This document shows, piece by piece, positions 27,690-39,797 of a stretch of DNA of 64,000 nt. A model generated the notes under the pieces. It was not told where the DNA came from and ran no database searches. It saw nothing but the letters and a program-made list of their open reading frames with translations. The translations under genes were made by a program, and so were the position numbers. The DNA is from Volvox africanus (taxonomy: Eukaryota; Chlorophyta; Chlorophyceae; Chlamydomonadales; Volvocaceae): NCBI GenBank assembly GCA_030268105.1, contig BSDZ01000020.1, positions 326,001 through 390,000 of the forward strand, in the 5' to 3' direction. Position 1 is the stretch's first letter. Each line of letters starts with the position of its first letter.

Positions 27690-27945
27690 GCTGAGCAGCA
27701 CTGGTTAAATTTATATTTAAGCTATGATGAGATATCGGTTCATTTATCTAGGTTGAAGTGTGAAAGGCAAAGGTTGGTTGCGGGCTGGGACAAAGGATGG
27801 AGACTGTGAACCTTGTGTTTACTCATTCCCATTTTACAGGCCTTAATAAATGCCATTGAAGACTGAAGGTTTAAAGATTTTCTTTTAGCTTGAAAATTTT
27901 GCTTTAACACTTCTTGTCATACGGCTTGAGGATGGTCGTCAAAGT
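27690..27945 (+). repeat. Copy 1 of a degenerate pair (with 38830-39085)
   Basis: It shares atatcggttcat, tatctag and gtgtgaaaggcaaagg with 38866-38910 in the same order, and further weak similarity continues for about 200 bp. It lies directly after the LINE fragment and may be the element's 3' region. Confidence 0.5.
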
Positions 27946-28236
27946 GAACGGTTGATTGACTCAACGCCGTTAGCTCAGATTTGAATACTGTGAAATGGGT
28001 CACATTTTGGAAGGAAAGTTTGCTGGAGAAGCGTTCATATCACCTTCACCTCGCCAAACCTGTTTGTGCTCATATGATTTTTGTTAGCTACAGACGAGAT
28101 GCCATGAAATACAGAATTCATAAAACTACAGACTGTTGAGTAAACTTTGACTGGTTTCAGACTGTTGAGTAAACTTTTTTATTCGTTGCACACACATGTT
28201 ATGGCACGACATATTGCACACATACACACACATGTT

Positions 28237-28560
28237 ATGGCACGACATATATGCCCCTGGAGATCCAGGTTCGACCTCGGGCCAAAGACCTTCCACAGGT
28301 TGAGGGCAGGGTGCCCCCATGTCGATGGACGGTGGAGGACCCGATTATAGTGACCTGCGAGCTGACCAGGAGCGGAGTTGACGCCTTAGTTGATTCGGCA
28401 GATTCCGCTGGATGCCGGTGGTGGGTGCTGAACCCGGGAAGAGCACTGATTTCGGAGAAGTCGGCATGGGAGACCGGATGAGGGTGCCCCGAAATACCGG
28501 GGAAGGTAGGGACTGCCAGGTTAGTGGCCATGGGTGAAGACAAAGTCCCCCTATCCCACA
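28237..28560 (+). repeat. 330-bp dispersed repeat, copy A
   Basis: It begins at atggcacgac and ends near ccccctatcccacacaca. It is about 90% alike to 37643-37978 and to the inverted copy 58277-58612. The frame with GVDALVDSADSAG is open in all three copies. No terminal inverted repeat is obvious. It is a probable non-autonomous mobile element or the fragment of a larger one. Confidence 0.75.
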
Positions 28561-28739
28561 CACAACACACACACAAGCACGGACATGGGCAATCCTACAG
28601 GACGTGGCCCCCTGAGGCGTTATTGCACCGGAGGCTCGCACAAAAGCTAGCCATGAGTGATGAGCCAGGGAATGGGAGGTCAAGCAAGCCATGGCTCTAC
28701 CAACACTCTAGCACTTAACGAGCGGGGCTGGGGAGCACA

Positions 28740-31061
28740 TGGGCTTCAAGGAATAATCACCAACAAGTAACAACTAACTGTATGGCACGAGAACCCCGGA
28801 GTGGAGGGCCTTCTGCGTCCCGACGTAAAATTTACTCTCGAAAAAAACATTACGAAGTTGCGCAATCTCTACTATTCACTGATGATTTGATACATAGGCG
28901 GATGAAGGCGGCGGTCGTGGTCCTCATCGAGTGAGGTTATCGCATATGTTTTTCTGCATGCGTTCTTGTTCCGTATCGGCATGGTTGGTGTTTCTGTGCT
29001 GATGCATGCATAGAATAATTAACCCAACCAAATGAAAGTCGAGTGTGACTATCTTGTGCTCATCATCAGCATCTCCAGCGGAATGCAACATGCTGTGCAG
29101 TAGTTGAGTGCCACGAAGACCTCTCGAGATGCTGACTAGGTGGATGTTTTTTGCACTTTTTTATATGGTGTATGCCATACATTGTACGACTACTACAGGC
29201 TTCAACACGCACCGTGCACAACTAGATAGGCAAGAATAGATATCGGCATATACCAACTCCGAACTTGAACCCTACCATCGTGGGTGGCATCACCTAGGTA
29301 CTGTGTTATACAACGTACACTGCGTAGGGATGTCAGCCGGATTAACGCACTTTCGTCGTACTAAGTGCCATAGGTGCATGGGGTTGGCTAAGGCCTGAAA
29401 GCATCTTGGAAAACCGCACGTGAAGATGTCTCCAGATAACTGTTTGTTCGACGGCTGCAGGAAGTGTTGCCTGCTGGCTTCAGCGTGGTTCTGTGACCTT
29501 GGCGCTGTAATCGGTCCGACAGGATGAATGGCTTGAATGACCCTCACGCGTTACATGTAAGGAATATGATTGGGACACATGATTGTGGTCGCTTACGCTC
29601 AAGAAGTACTAAACGCTTCTAGAGCCAAGTGACAAAGCTCACTTTCCTCATTATCGCCAAAAAATCTGTTCGCGTCTAGTGCCACAAATCAACTGATACC
29701 AACGACATAAGATAAAGATATTATTAAGATAATTACTGACCAACTATCGAGCTCTTCCACTTCACCTCCCATCCCCCGACGAATCAGTGCCGTACCGCCT
29801 GATCAACAGAAAGGGTTTTAGGGTTGAATCACTTCTCTCTTGCTAACGACTTTTACTGCCCTGAATGGCAGTGTTGTACGTTTTTCCAGGATTTATCATA
29901 TGCACCGCTCTGCGCGGATACGTGATGAGCTAGCCAGCTGTGGTGTGCACAATTGGTTGCTCGGAGCGAGAAAGGCAGCAGGTATATAATACGGTTAAGG
30001 CAGGTATATCCGTAAAACGTTTTATCTGGGTATGACTTGACAATTACTGAAGGCGAAGAAATTGAAGGGAGATAGACAACACCGTCAGTGTCGCACGCTT
30101 TTCCCGATGGACGACTCTCAACCTGTCGATCTAGCTTACCACATCTCTCAAGGCAGACTTCATATCGCACATTGCATGTCGACATCTTATCAGATGTACG
30201 AATTAAGCTAGCGACTCTAATTGCACTCCGGGTCTATGTATACAGCTAGATATATCTAGATTTGTTGGAAATTAGAGCGCCCCCTTCTCGCTGCATTATT
30301 TTTTATTTCATCTTTCAACAACCGCAAGCACTTATGCGGTTGCCAATTATTCTCAACAAGAATCCAAGTTCTTGGATTGGGCATTCACTCGTTCACTCGT
30401 AGTACAACAACGTGCGTTCCGTTCCCGCCAGTTTCTGTTCACTATCTTCGAGTAGGGATGTAACATGGTTTGGGTCTTTGGTCGGTTTCGGGCTTCAGGA
30501 GCTATTCAACAACTTTGCATAAAATTGTATGCCACATACGGTATGGCTATTTTTATGAGCACGATAAGCACCGAGGGCGCTCGATTTTCCAACTAACTGC
30601 GCCTACCTACGCGCGCCTGAAACGAAGGGAGCCTTCATGACATGGCTAACTGGAACATTTATCACAATGAAAATCACTACCGAGACAATTTTTTCAAAAA
30701 TATTCTCTGGATGATTTTTGATAAGCAACTTAAATGGATATAATGACGTTGGGGCCCAACGGTACTCACGCAGGCAGCTAGTTATTTTGCGCGGGAAACA
30801 GTTTTCTAAGCACGCGAAGGTATCATGGAAAACCTAGTAACTCCAAAAAACAAAATATAGCCTTGTATAGCTGCTTCAGCCATTTGCCCCTGCGTTAAGT
30901 TGCTTGAGAAAAGACTGTGGTTATCGTATCGTACTGTCTGCCTGAATCGCTTTATCATTTGGAATCTGGAACCCGTTTTTCCCGCTTGTACTTATTTAAA
31001 GGATCGAAATCTTATTACCATCAGCGCTTGATATGGGGGAATAACCTTGTTGAGGTTAACC
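28740..31061. other. Spacer upstream of the pherophorin array
   Basis: This is 2.3 kb without a supported gene. It contains one member of a 100-bp repeat family (29099-29205). A minus-strand open frame at 29290-29547 contains FTCGFPRC...HLWHLVRRKC spacing that resembles a C2HC finger of transposon proteins; this is not convincing on its own. The promoter of the first pherophorin should lie at its right end. Confidence 0.5.
29099..29205 (+). repeat. 100-bp repeat family, copy
   Basis: It shares agtagttgag, cctctcgagatgctga and the tail acgactactacag with copies at 35191-35290 and 56519-56613. A shorter inverted copy is at 19437-19475. Confidence 0.65.
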
Positions 31062-34000
31062 ATGGCGAAATTCGCTTCTACAGGGCTGTGGATAGGAATC
31101 CTGATCTGCGGGCTTCTGGCCTCATCCCGGTAAATTATTGCATCACGCAAAAGCAATTGGATTACTTACACTTGCTCACCATGTATTCGGTATTACGTTA
31201 TTTAAAAATGCGTTTGATGAAACAATTGCTGGTAAACGTTTCCGAGCGAAGGATGCCCGGTGCGGAGGCCCAGGACGATGGTGGTTCTTTCTTCGATATG
31301 GAGGTGATGGAGCCGCAAGCTGGCACGGATCCAAGGTTTCCATACTGTTCCTGTTATCGGCCACCCGCCAATCCGTCACCGTATAGTTTCCTGCCGACCA
31401 TTACGGTCCCAGCCAAAGGTCAATATTGCTTCACGCTCAGAGTCAATACTACGGGTTGCAATACTGGTCGGTGCTGCGATGTCGACTTGAAGAAGATCGA
31501 GGTGCGCTATCACTACATACGCGCGCACGCCATCACTTGTTCGTTAGATATGGATTCGCTGCACGGAAGCTAGCTGCGTTAGTCCATCCGCCACGAACAA
31601 CATTGACTTGCTGGACAAAGGTTACTTGCACGCGGTAGTCGTGAATCCTAAAGGAGTTTTTACACTTGGGAGTGACCTTGACACTATTTTTTCTGATGAA
31701 TCCAAGCTTAATAAAGGCCCGTATTCTATCATGAATCGATAACCATAGCTTACTTTTTTTTTACTGATTCAAACGCAACATCACCCACTAATTTATAACT
31801 AGCTTCCAATCTAATTCTGTTTATCCCGGATAAGGGCTCAATCTGTTGCATATGTAAACAGCGCAGGGAAAATTGGCAGGCAGGGATAACGCGTGCATAG
31901 ACATATATCATTATTGTATACTCTTCATATGCGAGATTTTCGGTGACAAAATGATGTCAAAATGTTGCAAACACCCTCTTACAACATTACTTCTTCAAGT
32001 TTAGCGGGAAAAAACAACATTATGTCACGACCAAGTTTACCGATTAACGATTGATTTTCCGGGATATCAGTGCTTCCACTTGTTATGAGTGTTGAAATGT
32101 AGACTACCGGACATAAGGAAGCCTAACGTTATTACGAGGAAGTATTCGTTACATAGTGTCCGATAGTCGAAAGAAGACTTAATAGTTTGCTCCGGAGTCG
32201 GCACAAATACTCGCGCGTTTAGCACTACAGATTGGACGAGGTTCGCTAGTGTACTGCCGCGTGCAGCTCCAATAACTCGATTGTTGCTAGAACGGATCGC
32301 TACAAATCCCAATTGTTACATCATTTGATCACAATGAGCTAGGGCAAAAGGTTTGGAGATATGGCAGGATGAACGATAGAAAACATCGAATTGGACGAGT
32401 TTCGCAGCATTCATCGTGATGCAGCAGGCTGGTGTGTGCCATATACGGTGTGCTCTCACGCACGGCGCACAGCCACTGGCCCTATCAACCTCTATGTTGT
32501 CATAAGGCTCCTTATATGTGTAACTTGATCTATTGATTCGCTTAACAGACGCATGCGGCGGCTAGCTAGCTGTATGCAATACAAAGACCATGTATAGCGA
32601 CGAATGCTTGCAGTCCTCTTTGTTAAATAAAATCATTTAAATGTCGTATGGATAAGGCTAACTTCCCAGAAAATGAGTTCGCAACGTGAACACAACGCAA
32701 AAACAATTGCCGTACACAGCTAGTCGTCTTACCGGTGCTCCCAATCCTAGTCTTGTAAACAAGACAGGGAGTTCCGATATCAGACTACACCTGATATAAA
32801 CAGATTAGGATTTTCAACCCTTTAGATCAGATCCAGTTTCAACAATCCTAAGAAACCTGGGCGTGCACGCGTTATGCGTGCATTTTGGCGGGACAAATCT
32901 ACTCATGACACTTCTTACTACACTTCTTACTTATTACTACCTCAGGAAATATATTTATCCTTAATAATAAATATAGGTCCAAACCTAGTTTTCGTGTGCC
33001 GGTTTGCTTCCTTACGAGTGAAGCATAATGTGGGCTTAACCCTTTGCCCGAAATATTTCTGTATTTGCTCATCACATTTAATTTTATGGAAAACATTGTA
33101 ACCCTCATTTACATTTCGGTACTTTATACACGATATGTTTGACGTCTAAACATTTTCATCTCATCGTCAATTCTACACAGTTTATAGTAACAACATAATT
33201 GTAATATTTCAAAGATATTTAGTGTTGAAAGTGAGCAACACTCATATACGGAAGAAAGTCAGATCGGTCAATACGGCCCATGGAGGGGCCGGGCGCTTTG
33301 CTGACTCCAAGATTTAGGCATACCTACAAGTAATTAACCTTTCGTTCCGTTTATCCGCTGTCCTGCGCTATCCTGTTTGGATACAGTTTGACGTCTATGG
33401 CAAGTGCAACGTCAAGTCTGCAGGTGTCAAGGCGACAGTGGCTGGCCGCTTTACTAGCACAGGGCCCAACATTTACATTTTCAAGATGGATGACGGGACG
33501 CTGAAGTACGTGCTGCGCCTGACGAACCTCAATCTGGGGCTCTGGAGCGACAACACCCAGATCTGCCTCAACCTCACAGCTGGCACCAATGATGCCGGCT
33601 GTGATACGCTGGAGGAGCTATGCGTGCCGCCAACTGCTAAGTCCCCTCCTGGCACGTGCTTGGCAACATTCATGAACAACAACAACAGTACCGACGCCTG
33701 CTGCCCCACTAGTGTTGTCACGCCCCCCAAGCCGCCGCCTCCCCCATCTCCAAACCCACCTTCCCCATTAGTACCCCTTTCACCGGAGCCTCCATCTCCC
33801 CCGCCACCTTCTCCTCCGCCACCCCCGCCCACACCCCCGCCGCCTCCCCCACCCCCACCTCCTCCTCCTCCACCCTCCCCACCCCCATCTCCATTTCCAC
33901 CCGTCATCTCTCCACCCTCTCCTCTACCACCGCCTCCCCCGCCACCCCCACCTCCACCTCACCTCCCCCCTTTTGAACCAGGAACGCCTTTTGTCGCCCC

Positions 34001-37000
34001 CTGCGTTCAGTGTCTGGTTATTACGTTTGCGCCCCTAGTCCTCTCCTTTCCTGGTTTTTCCCTTTCAAACATCACCTGCATACGGACAATGGAACACATT
34101 GCAAAAAACTTCAAATTGATTGCGGATGCGCTCCATTTAACTTTGATTGGCGACGGATTTATCCTAGATGCCAACAACTGCAACTTATCATCGCTGAAGG
34201 TCTGCGGGACGTTCAGCGATAAATACGCGGTGGCGTCCAACCAATTGCTTCAAGACTTCTTCCAGCAGGTTGCTGAGTACGTTGTCAAAGAGCTACAAGA
34301 TTTTGTGTGCCGTCAACGCATCAACATAGAAATAATCGCAACACAAGACTACGTTTTCGGGGATGACTCGGGTGATAAGAACTGCTTTCCACTCTATTAC
34401 CAGGAAGCCTGCAGCATTTGTAATCGGACTCGGCCATTCCCAGGGTGCAAGTAAGCCCCTTGAACGTGTATGTGTGTGTGGGGTTTGTGTGTGTGGGGTG
34501 TGTGGTGAGGGAACACGTATGGTGGGAGGGTTTGAGGGAACATGCATATTTGTTTGTTTGAACTGTCATTTATCCGGCCTAGCTATGATGGTTCTCATCA
34601 TACTAGTATGTATACATATGTGACTTATGTTTATATATTACATAAATAGGGTTTTAGAGAGAGAGAAAACCGGCCCATGATAATTTTCCTGCTCTGGCTC
34701 TGCTGCATGCATGAGTTCCCTGGAGTTGGTTCCAGCAATTCGCCTCAGTATTTAAGGTGATAAGATCTTGCCTACGGTCCACAGCTAGCTAGCTCACGTC
34801 AACCTAGCTGTCGAACCAGCATGCCAATAATCAAAGACTAATAATCGCCCATGACGATGTTCTCCAAATATCCCTCACCTAGATGCAACCAGGGTGCAGC
34901 GATCACGCCGTACTACGCACTCCCTGAAATCAGTATGGAGCCAGGACGCAGGCCAGGTTCAACCTTGTACTGCTTCACCATTCAGGAGGTCCCCGTACAT
35001 GCTTTAAATTCTACGGTACGTAAGGAATGATAGTGTGCCGTCGTTAACTTACACAGTAGGGGAGGAGCGCACGGAAGGATGTACAGACTAAGCCGTGTGT
35101 TCCAACCTGTGCTGTGGTTCGGCCCGGTCAGGGCCAGTGCTTGTCCTTTCAGGGCAAGTCGCGCACAGTGTAACACCGTGTAACTCCTGTAGTAGTTGAG
35201 AGCCGCAAAGGCCTCTCGAGATGCTGATAGGGTGCTTCTGCACCTTGATATCGTGGAAGTGTGTTACCGGAGGGCACGGCTAGGGTGTAGTCGCACCACA
35301 CCTCACGAAATGATGACGTATGTACACACGCACGTGCGTACACTCTGCATATGGCCCGCGTACCCTAGGCTGGTTGTGGACCAGCAGACATCTTGGAGAA
35401 AATTGAGATTTACGCGGATGAGGCGCGCCGCCGCAACGTTGTCGGTCTGCGGATCGCGCCCAAAGGCGGAGTCCCCCGATGGACATCCGCCAACTGGGGT
35501 GTCCCGGGCAGCAACACATTTAAAGGTCAGTGGATCCTCCTGTCCTTAGATGGAGGCTATCTAACCAGCTAAGTGCTTTGCTTGGAGCCCAGATTGGACT
35601 GCGTGTTGAGCATGAGCGACCGTTACATGTATAAGAGAATTCGAAAGATGTAAGAAGTAATACCGCAAGGGCGGGCGCTTTCTCTCTAACACTGCGTGCT
35701 TAAATAATCTTTGGCGCATAAGTATGTGGTGATGATTCTGCTGCCGGTCAGAGCCGTCCAGCATAATGATGATTAGGTTGATAGGTATGCCGCATGTAAG
35801 GCTGGCAAAATCCTTAGGTAAGGATTTCATCTTAATAGATAAAGACAATAAGGAATAGATAGTTATGTATCGATATCTTATGTATGTATGGTAAGCCGGC
35901 CATGTGTAAAAAATGACCGTGTCTAACTTTTGGCCGTTCCAATTATAGGTAGAGGGTCGACTTCGCCTCAAAATCCGCCACGAGGCAGATTTAACCTTTA
36001 ATGCTTTTTCATGATGAATAAAGAAAGTTGATTAAATGATGCGTCGGCAATGATGCTTTTCCCGGCTGGTTTTGAATCTCTTACTGTGGTGGTTTAAACT
36101 GCTGGATCCAATCAAAAATAAGAAGGAGGCCTTAGGTTTACGATAGATGTATAACGATAGATGGTTTTGAGTGCCATCTAAATTGCTTAGGCTATTTAGT
36201 CTACATCTCATGTATAATTAGAATCCTAATTAGTCGCCATCTAAATAATAACCTGTACCTACGGCCTGTGCCAGCCCTAGATATTCGTGACGATACCTAT
36301 ATATATTTACTTATCTATAATTGATTTAAATGTGGGAGACTTATTTGGGGACGGATGCGAGACGAAATTAAATCTGTAACCTTGTACGTGCGTAGGCATC
36401 ATCATGTTCAAGTTTCCATTTTTATTGACCCACATAGAGGGGTTGTGATCGCAATATTAAACGATTGCCGATTATGCACCCGCGTGCAGTCACTCCTCTG
36501 CGCTGGAACTCCTCTATGGCCATCGGTGGCTCCATCTGCCTTGACCTCACCATTCCGCTGAACACTTTCTGCCTGGGAGATCGAACCTGGTAAGTGCTTT
36601 TGACGTTACGCACTCCTAGCATTTAACTTCGGGTTTTAAATTTCGTGTGCAGTATGTAGTTGGGTATTATCGGCGGACATGCAGGTGCATGCGTTCATCA
36701 CGTACAGGATTAATTGATCGGATATAATTTAAAATAACATGTAGTGACAGATACGTGCGTGCCATCTCTTATCAGTTAGGCGTATGTAGATATGCAAATA
36801 TATGCAAATATGCAAATACAAAAATATAGATAGATGGATAAACTAACGACTATCCGTCGCTAGTCCATCCATCTATCTATATTTATAAATCTATATTATT
36901 TTCCTACAATACCCAGTTGTATAATACCTCCTTATATGGTCTATTTGAAACTTGTACACATGTCATCCCTTGCCCATGTGCCCATTATCTTGAACGCAGC

Positions 37001-37099
37001 TTTGTGAGTTTGTTTAATCAGGAGAGAAATTGCTGTCCGACGTATGCATCGGCACTAGAGTTTGAGCCCGATTTTGACCTCGTCCTGCCTCCCATATAA
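31062..37099 (+). CDS. Pherophorin 1 (two pherophorin domains joined by a polyproline rod)
   Basis: Seven exons in phase: 31062-31129, 31252-31501, 33387-34450, 34883-35015, 35369-35525, 36490-36589 and 37000-37099 (TAA), 623 residues. Exon 1 is a signal peptide (MAKFASTGLWIGILICGLLA). The N-terminal pherophorin domain (exon 2 and first part of exon 3) has FPYCSCYRPP, NTTGCNTGRCC and the ELCVPPT region. The hinge (33720-33975, about 85 residues) is SPPPP/PPPPP, the usual substrate for prolyl hydroxylation and arabinosylation. The C-terminal domain runs from CVQCLVI through RPFPGCKC and CFTIQEV to NCCPTY. Pherophorins are secreted structural glycoproteins of the volvocine extracellular matrix. 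A TGTAA polyadenylation signal, usual in volvocine algae, lies at 37280-37284. Intron 2 (1.9 kb) and intron 4 carry repeats. Confidence 0.93.
32086..32311 (-). repeat. 240-bp repeat, copy 1 (intron 2 of pherophorin 1)
   Basis: It is about 80% similar to 51998-52240. The shared sequence includes gtagactaccggacat, tacatagtgtccgatag and agcactacagattggacgag. The minus-strand frame stays open in both copies, with conserved FLMSGSLH and RVF(V/M)PTP, which hints at a formerly coding exon or a mobile-element fragment. Confidence 0.7.
33720..33975 (+). other. Proline-rod (hydroxyproline-type) hinge of pherophorin 1
   Basis: A C-rich stretch of ccn codons with interspersed tcn encodes SPPP and PPPP runs. 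Its opposite strand therefore shows long Gly-rich open frames, which are artefacts. Length variation by slippage is expected. Confidence 0.9.
35094..35184 (+). mobile_element. Retroelement 3'-end fragment in intron 4 of pherophorin 1
   Basis: It carries gtggttcggcccggtcag ... gggcaagtcgcgcacagtgtaacacc, the same 3' end as 42096-42167 and the inverted copies at 47.1-47.9 kb and 60207-60290. The ggttcg core resembles a pol III B box, which leaves a SINE origin open. Confidence 0.6.
35191..35290 (+). repeat. 100-bp repeat family, copy in intron 4 of pherophorin 1
   Basis: It shares tagttgagagc, gcaaaggcctctcga and ctgcaccttgat.ttgtggaag-type sequence with 56519-56613 (intron 3 of pherophorin 3), and more weakly with 29099-29205. 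Confidence 0.75.
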
Positions 37100-37642
37100 A
37101 ACTTTCCATGGTAGCAGAGAGCGAGTATGCGTTGTCTAGCGAGAAAGGGAAGGAAATGTTTCAAATCCAGCTATCTGGCTAGGTATCGATGTAGCAACGC
37201 AGTTAGCTAGCCGTTCCTCTTATAAAGCGTGTATCAGGAAACCCGAGCTAGGCAGGCGTGACCAGATAGGTAGAAGTTTTGTAACATCACTGACTGAGTA
37301 ATAATCAGTTTCTCACTGGAGGTGTACGACTATATAGGTGAATTGTATGCTACATGCATGTATGTGATCATGTATGTGATCATGTCATGTAACCGCCCTT
37401 TCGCCAGAATAGTCACGCCGTCAACGGTGCATTGACAATCATAAGATTTGTAAGCGTGTGGGTGCCGTGGTGTAGATATCATCATACCTGTAAATAACCA
37501 TTATTTCGTTTTCAACCCAAAAATTGCTTCGTATCAGTCATGCATGTAGCGATACATGGTCTGCAGACATAGCCTTATACATCTACCTATAGATAGCCCT
37601 ATACATAGCCCTTTATATCTATAAGGTGTTTAGGCACGACTG

Positions 37643-37978
37643 TTGTGGCACGACTAATATGCCCCTGGAGTTCCTGGTTCTACCCCGACCAAGAGCGGGC
37701 CAAAGACCCTACAGTTAAGAGCAGGGTGCCTCCATATCGATGGACGGTGACGACCCTATTTAAAGTGACCTGCGAGCTGACCAGAATCGGAGTTGACGCC
37801 TTAGTTGATTCGGCAGATTCCGCTGGATGCTGGTGGTGGGTGCTGAACCTGGGAAAACCACTGATTTCGGAGAAGTCGGCATGGGAGACCGGATGAGGGT
37901 GCCCCGAAATACCGGGGAAGGTAGGGACTGCCAGGTTAGTGGCCATGGGTGAAGACAAAGTCCCCCTATCCCACACAC
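37643..37978 (+). repeat. 330-bp dispersed repeat, copy B
   Basis: It runs from gttgtggcacgacta to ccccctatcccacaca, 0.5 kb downstream of pherophorin 1. It is preceded by a second cacgactgt motif that is also present (inverted) at the end of copy C. Confidence 0.8.
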
Positions 37979-38112
37979 ATCTACCTTGCTAGATTTCTGG
38001 CAACTTCCGGGTCAATCAATGCGTCATATTGAGGTAGGCCACTACATGAAGTTCGTTCGTACGGCACAGGCATACATAACATCCATGCCATATATGTATA
38101 TATAGAGAGTAG

Positions 38113-38465
38113 TTATCTCACGGGTCAGGCAGTATATGAGAAATATACTGCCAAGAGTGAGACAGGGTACGGCTCTCTGGTGCTGGACGAACGAACGATT
38201 GGCAAGCGAGTTCAGCAGCACGCAGAGAGCCGTATCCTGTCGATCCAACATTTTGCAGGACATTGGAGTATGTAGATGACTGGACCGTGCGTGAAATAGT
38301 GGCTTCATTCCAATGGCAGGCGCCGAAGTACCCACCAGTGCAATATTGCTGCACAGTGAAGATATATTAAAGTGCATCTCATACTCTCACACAAAACGCG
38401 TCTCACACCGATTGATATGCGAAATGTATCCTATGCATCGAATATTAGGGTACTGAGACGCCGCC
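38113..38465 (-). repeat. 350-bp dispersed repeat, copy 1
   Basis: Nearly identical, in opposite orientation, to 48563-48916 inside intron 5 of pherophorin 2. An internal inverted repeat (tacggctctctg...cagagagccgta) could form a stem-loop. The outer ends read cgtctcagtaccc and gtgagataact. It is probably a non-autonomous transposable element. Confidence 0.8.
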
Positions 38466-38545
38466 AAGTGGAATACATATTTTTTGTACATATACATGTA
38501 CATTATATACATATATATTTTTTACTTACGAGTAAATACTTACAA

Positions 38546-38645
38546 GTATTCCAAATCAGTGTTCCCCCATTAACCACTTTATAAATAGGGTTTTAGGATT
38601 CATACATCTCTAGTGGTTAATCGGGGAATCTCTGATTTGGAATAC
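38546..38645. repeat. Foldback element, 34-bp imperfect inverted arms
   Basis: gtattccaaatcag...attaaccact is mirrored by agtggttaat...ctgatttggaatac with a loop of about 35 bp and a few mismatches. It may be a miniature inverted-repeat element. A CA tract follows. Confidence 0.75.
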
Positions 38646-38829
38646 ACACACACACACACAGCGAGGGGCAGGGTGCGGGGCTTTGGTTGGAAGTGCTGAT
38701 TCTCAATCTCTAATACCAACAATCTGCGTGCGTGGCGTTGCATTCGTTGTATGGCGCGTCGCGCGTGGCGTGGCACATCAATTCGCATGGACGCCAATGG
38801 TAGAGTTTCATTACTTTGCAGGTAGGCAG

Positions 38830-39085
38830 GGCAGGATAACTACATATTTATAAGGTATGGTAACATATCGGTTCATCTATCTAGATTGACGTGTGAAAGG
38901 CAAAGGTTTTACAGCTGCGGGCTGCAAGGGAAATTGAGGAGACTGATGTGAAACTCGCCTCATTTCACTTTTGCCAGGCCGCAGAATTTAGGTTTGCTTA
39001 TATAGTGGATGTTTAAATCTATCATTTGCGTTAAAATGTATCCTAAATCACATGTTCTTTCCATACGACGGGAAGATGGTTCATT
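38830..39085 (+). repeat. Copy 2 of a degenerate pair (with 27690-27945)
   Basis: It has the same ordered blocks as the segment following the LINE fragment at 27.7 kb: atatcggttcat, tatctag and gtgtgaaaggcaaagg, then weaker matches including catacga and agatggt. Possibly a 3' remnant of the same element. Confidence 0.5.
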
Positions 39086-39164
39086 GCCTGAGGCGCTTCG
39101 TGCTGGAAACCCGCCCAAAAATGATGCCAACCAGTAATCGCCAGTAGTAGTGGCCTAAATAAGT

Positions 39165-39345
39165 AAAGTTCCGGTCAATATCTTAGTGCATCTACGTACC
39201 TGCTGACAAGGCCCGGATAGAGGCCAAGCAAAACTGCTTCTCGCCTAAGATTGATACCTGCATGCTATTGATACCACGGGCTGCAATCGTAGCTACAGCC
39301 TAGTCGCTGCTGCAAAATCGACAATTTGAAGAAAATCGCTCGGTA
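39165..39345 (+). pseudogene. Decayed pherophorin exon-2 fragment
   Basis: The pherophorin exon-2 landmarks appear in order but in different frames: AKQNCFS (compare AKGQYCFT), DTTGCN (compare NTTGCN) and CCKIDNLKKI (compare CCDVDLKKI). Small indels separate them. The position, between pherophorins 1 and 2, fits a fourth array member that has decayed. I see no matching exon 3 with the conserved MDDGTLKYV stretch downstream. Confidence 0.6.
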
Positions 39346-39628
39346 CACGAGAAGGCTGTCCCTTGTTCATTAGTACCGGTGCGGTAAATGAAACCGTCAC
39401 ATGCATTTTCGGTTGCATTCTCATCACTCCCTGCAACGAAAAAACTCCATCAATTCCATTTGTATAAATAAAATCACAATTCAATGGTCTTCTTACCTTC
39501 CTGATGTACAGTTTTTGTTTGTATGTCGTATTTTGATTACATAATCACTGATTGTAATATTATCTTTGGTTTATATAATTACAAACCATCTATCACCAAT
39601 AATGAAACAAATCTATCTTGATTGCAGG

Positions 39629-39797
39629 ATGAGGCGGTCCCGCCCGTTCCGTCCGTGGTTCATGGGCGATCATACGTTCCTTGCCAATTTGATGCACCGC
39701 GTGATGAAATCACACATGCATTTCGGGTTGCCACAAATGCTTATCTCCTCGCTCATCATTCAGGATGTCCCAAACCTCGCCCACGACTTCCCATAGG
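39629..39797 (+). other. Exon-like open segment, unidentified
   Basis: A good acceptor (tatcttgattgcag) and donor (ataggtattt) bound an open frame that contains CQFDAPRDEITHAFRVATNA. Its composition is GC-richer than its surroundings. It matches no pherophorin exon. It could be a stray exon of a lost gene or part of the decayed array member just upstream. Confidence 0.3.

Larger units (their letters stand above)
25980..27850 (+). mobile_element. Decayed LINE-type retrotransposon with inverted duplication
   Basis: An ORF1-like coiled coil (about 26124-26340, containing VEQISSHYDQEFGALEHQ) is followed, after frame breaks, by a short ORF ending at about 26776. An ORF2 start follows, with the endonuclease signatures WNVRGL (near 26830) and LFITETH (26902 onward), then GGVAVSVHQ. 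WNVRGL...TETH is the N-terminal arrangement of AP-type LINE endonucleases. No reverse-transcriptase domain is visible. A 370-bp arm (26531-26899) returns inverted at 27201-27570, with the endonuclease fragment between. One 1-nt deletion in the left arm breaks the frame, so this is a dead copy. Confidence 0.65.

Noticed and set aside
33473..33907. Gly-rich minus-strand open frame
   Set aside because: Complement of the proline-rod codons of pherophorin 1; the same happens at 55646-55994.
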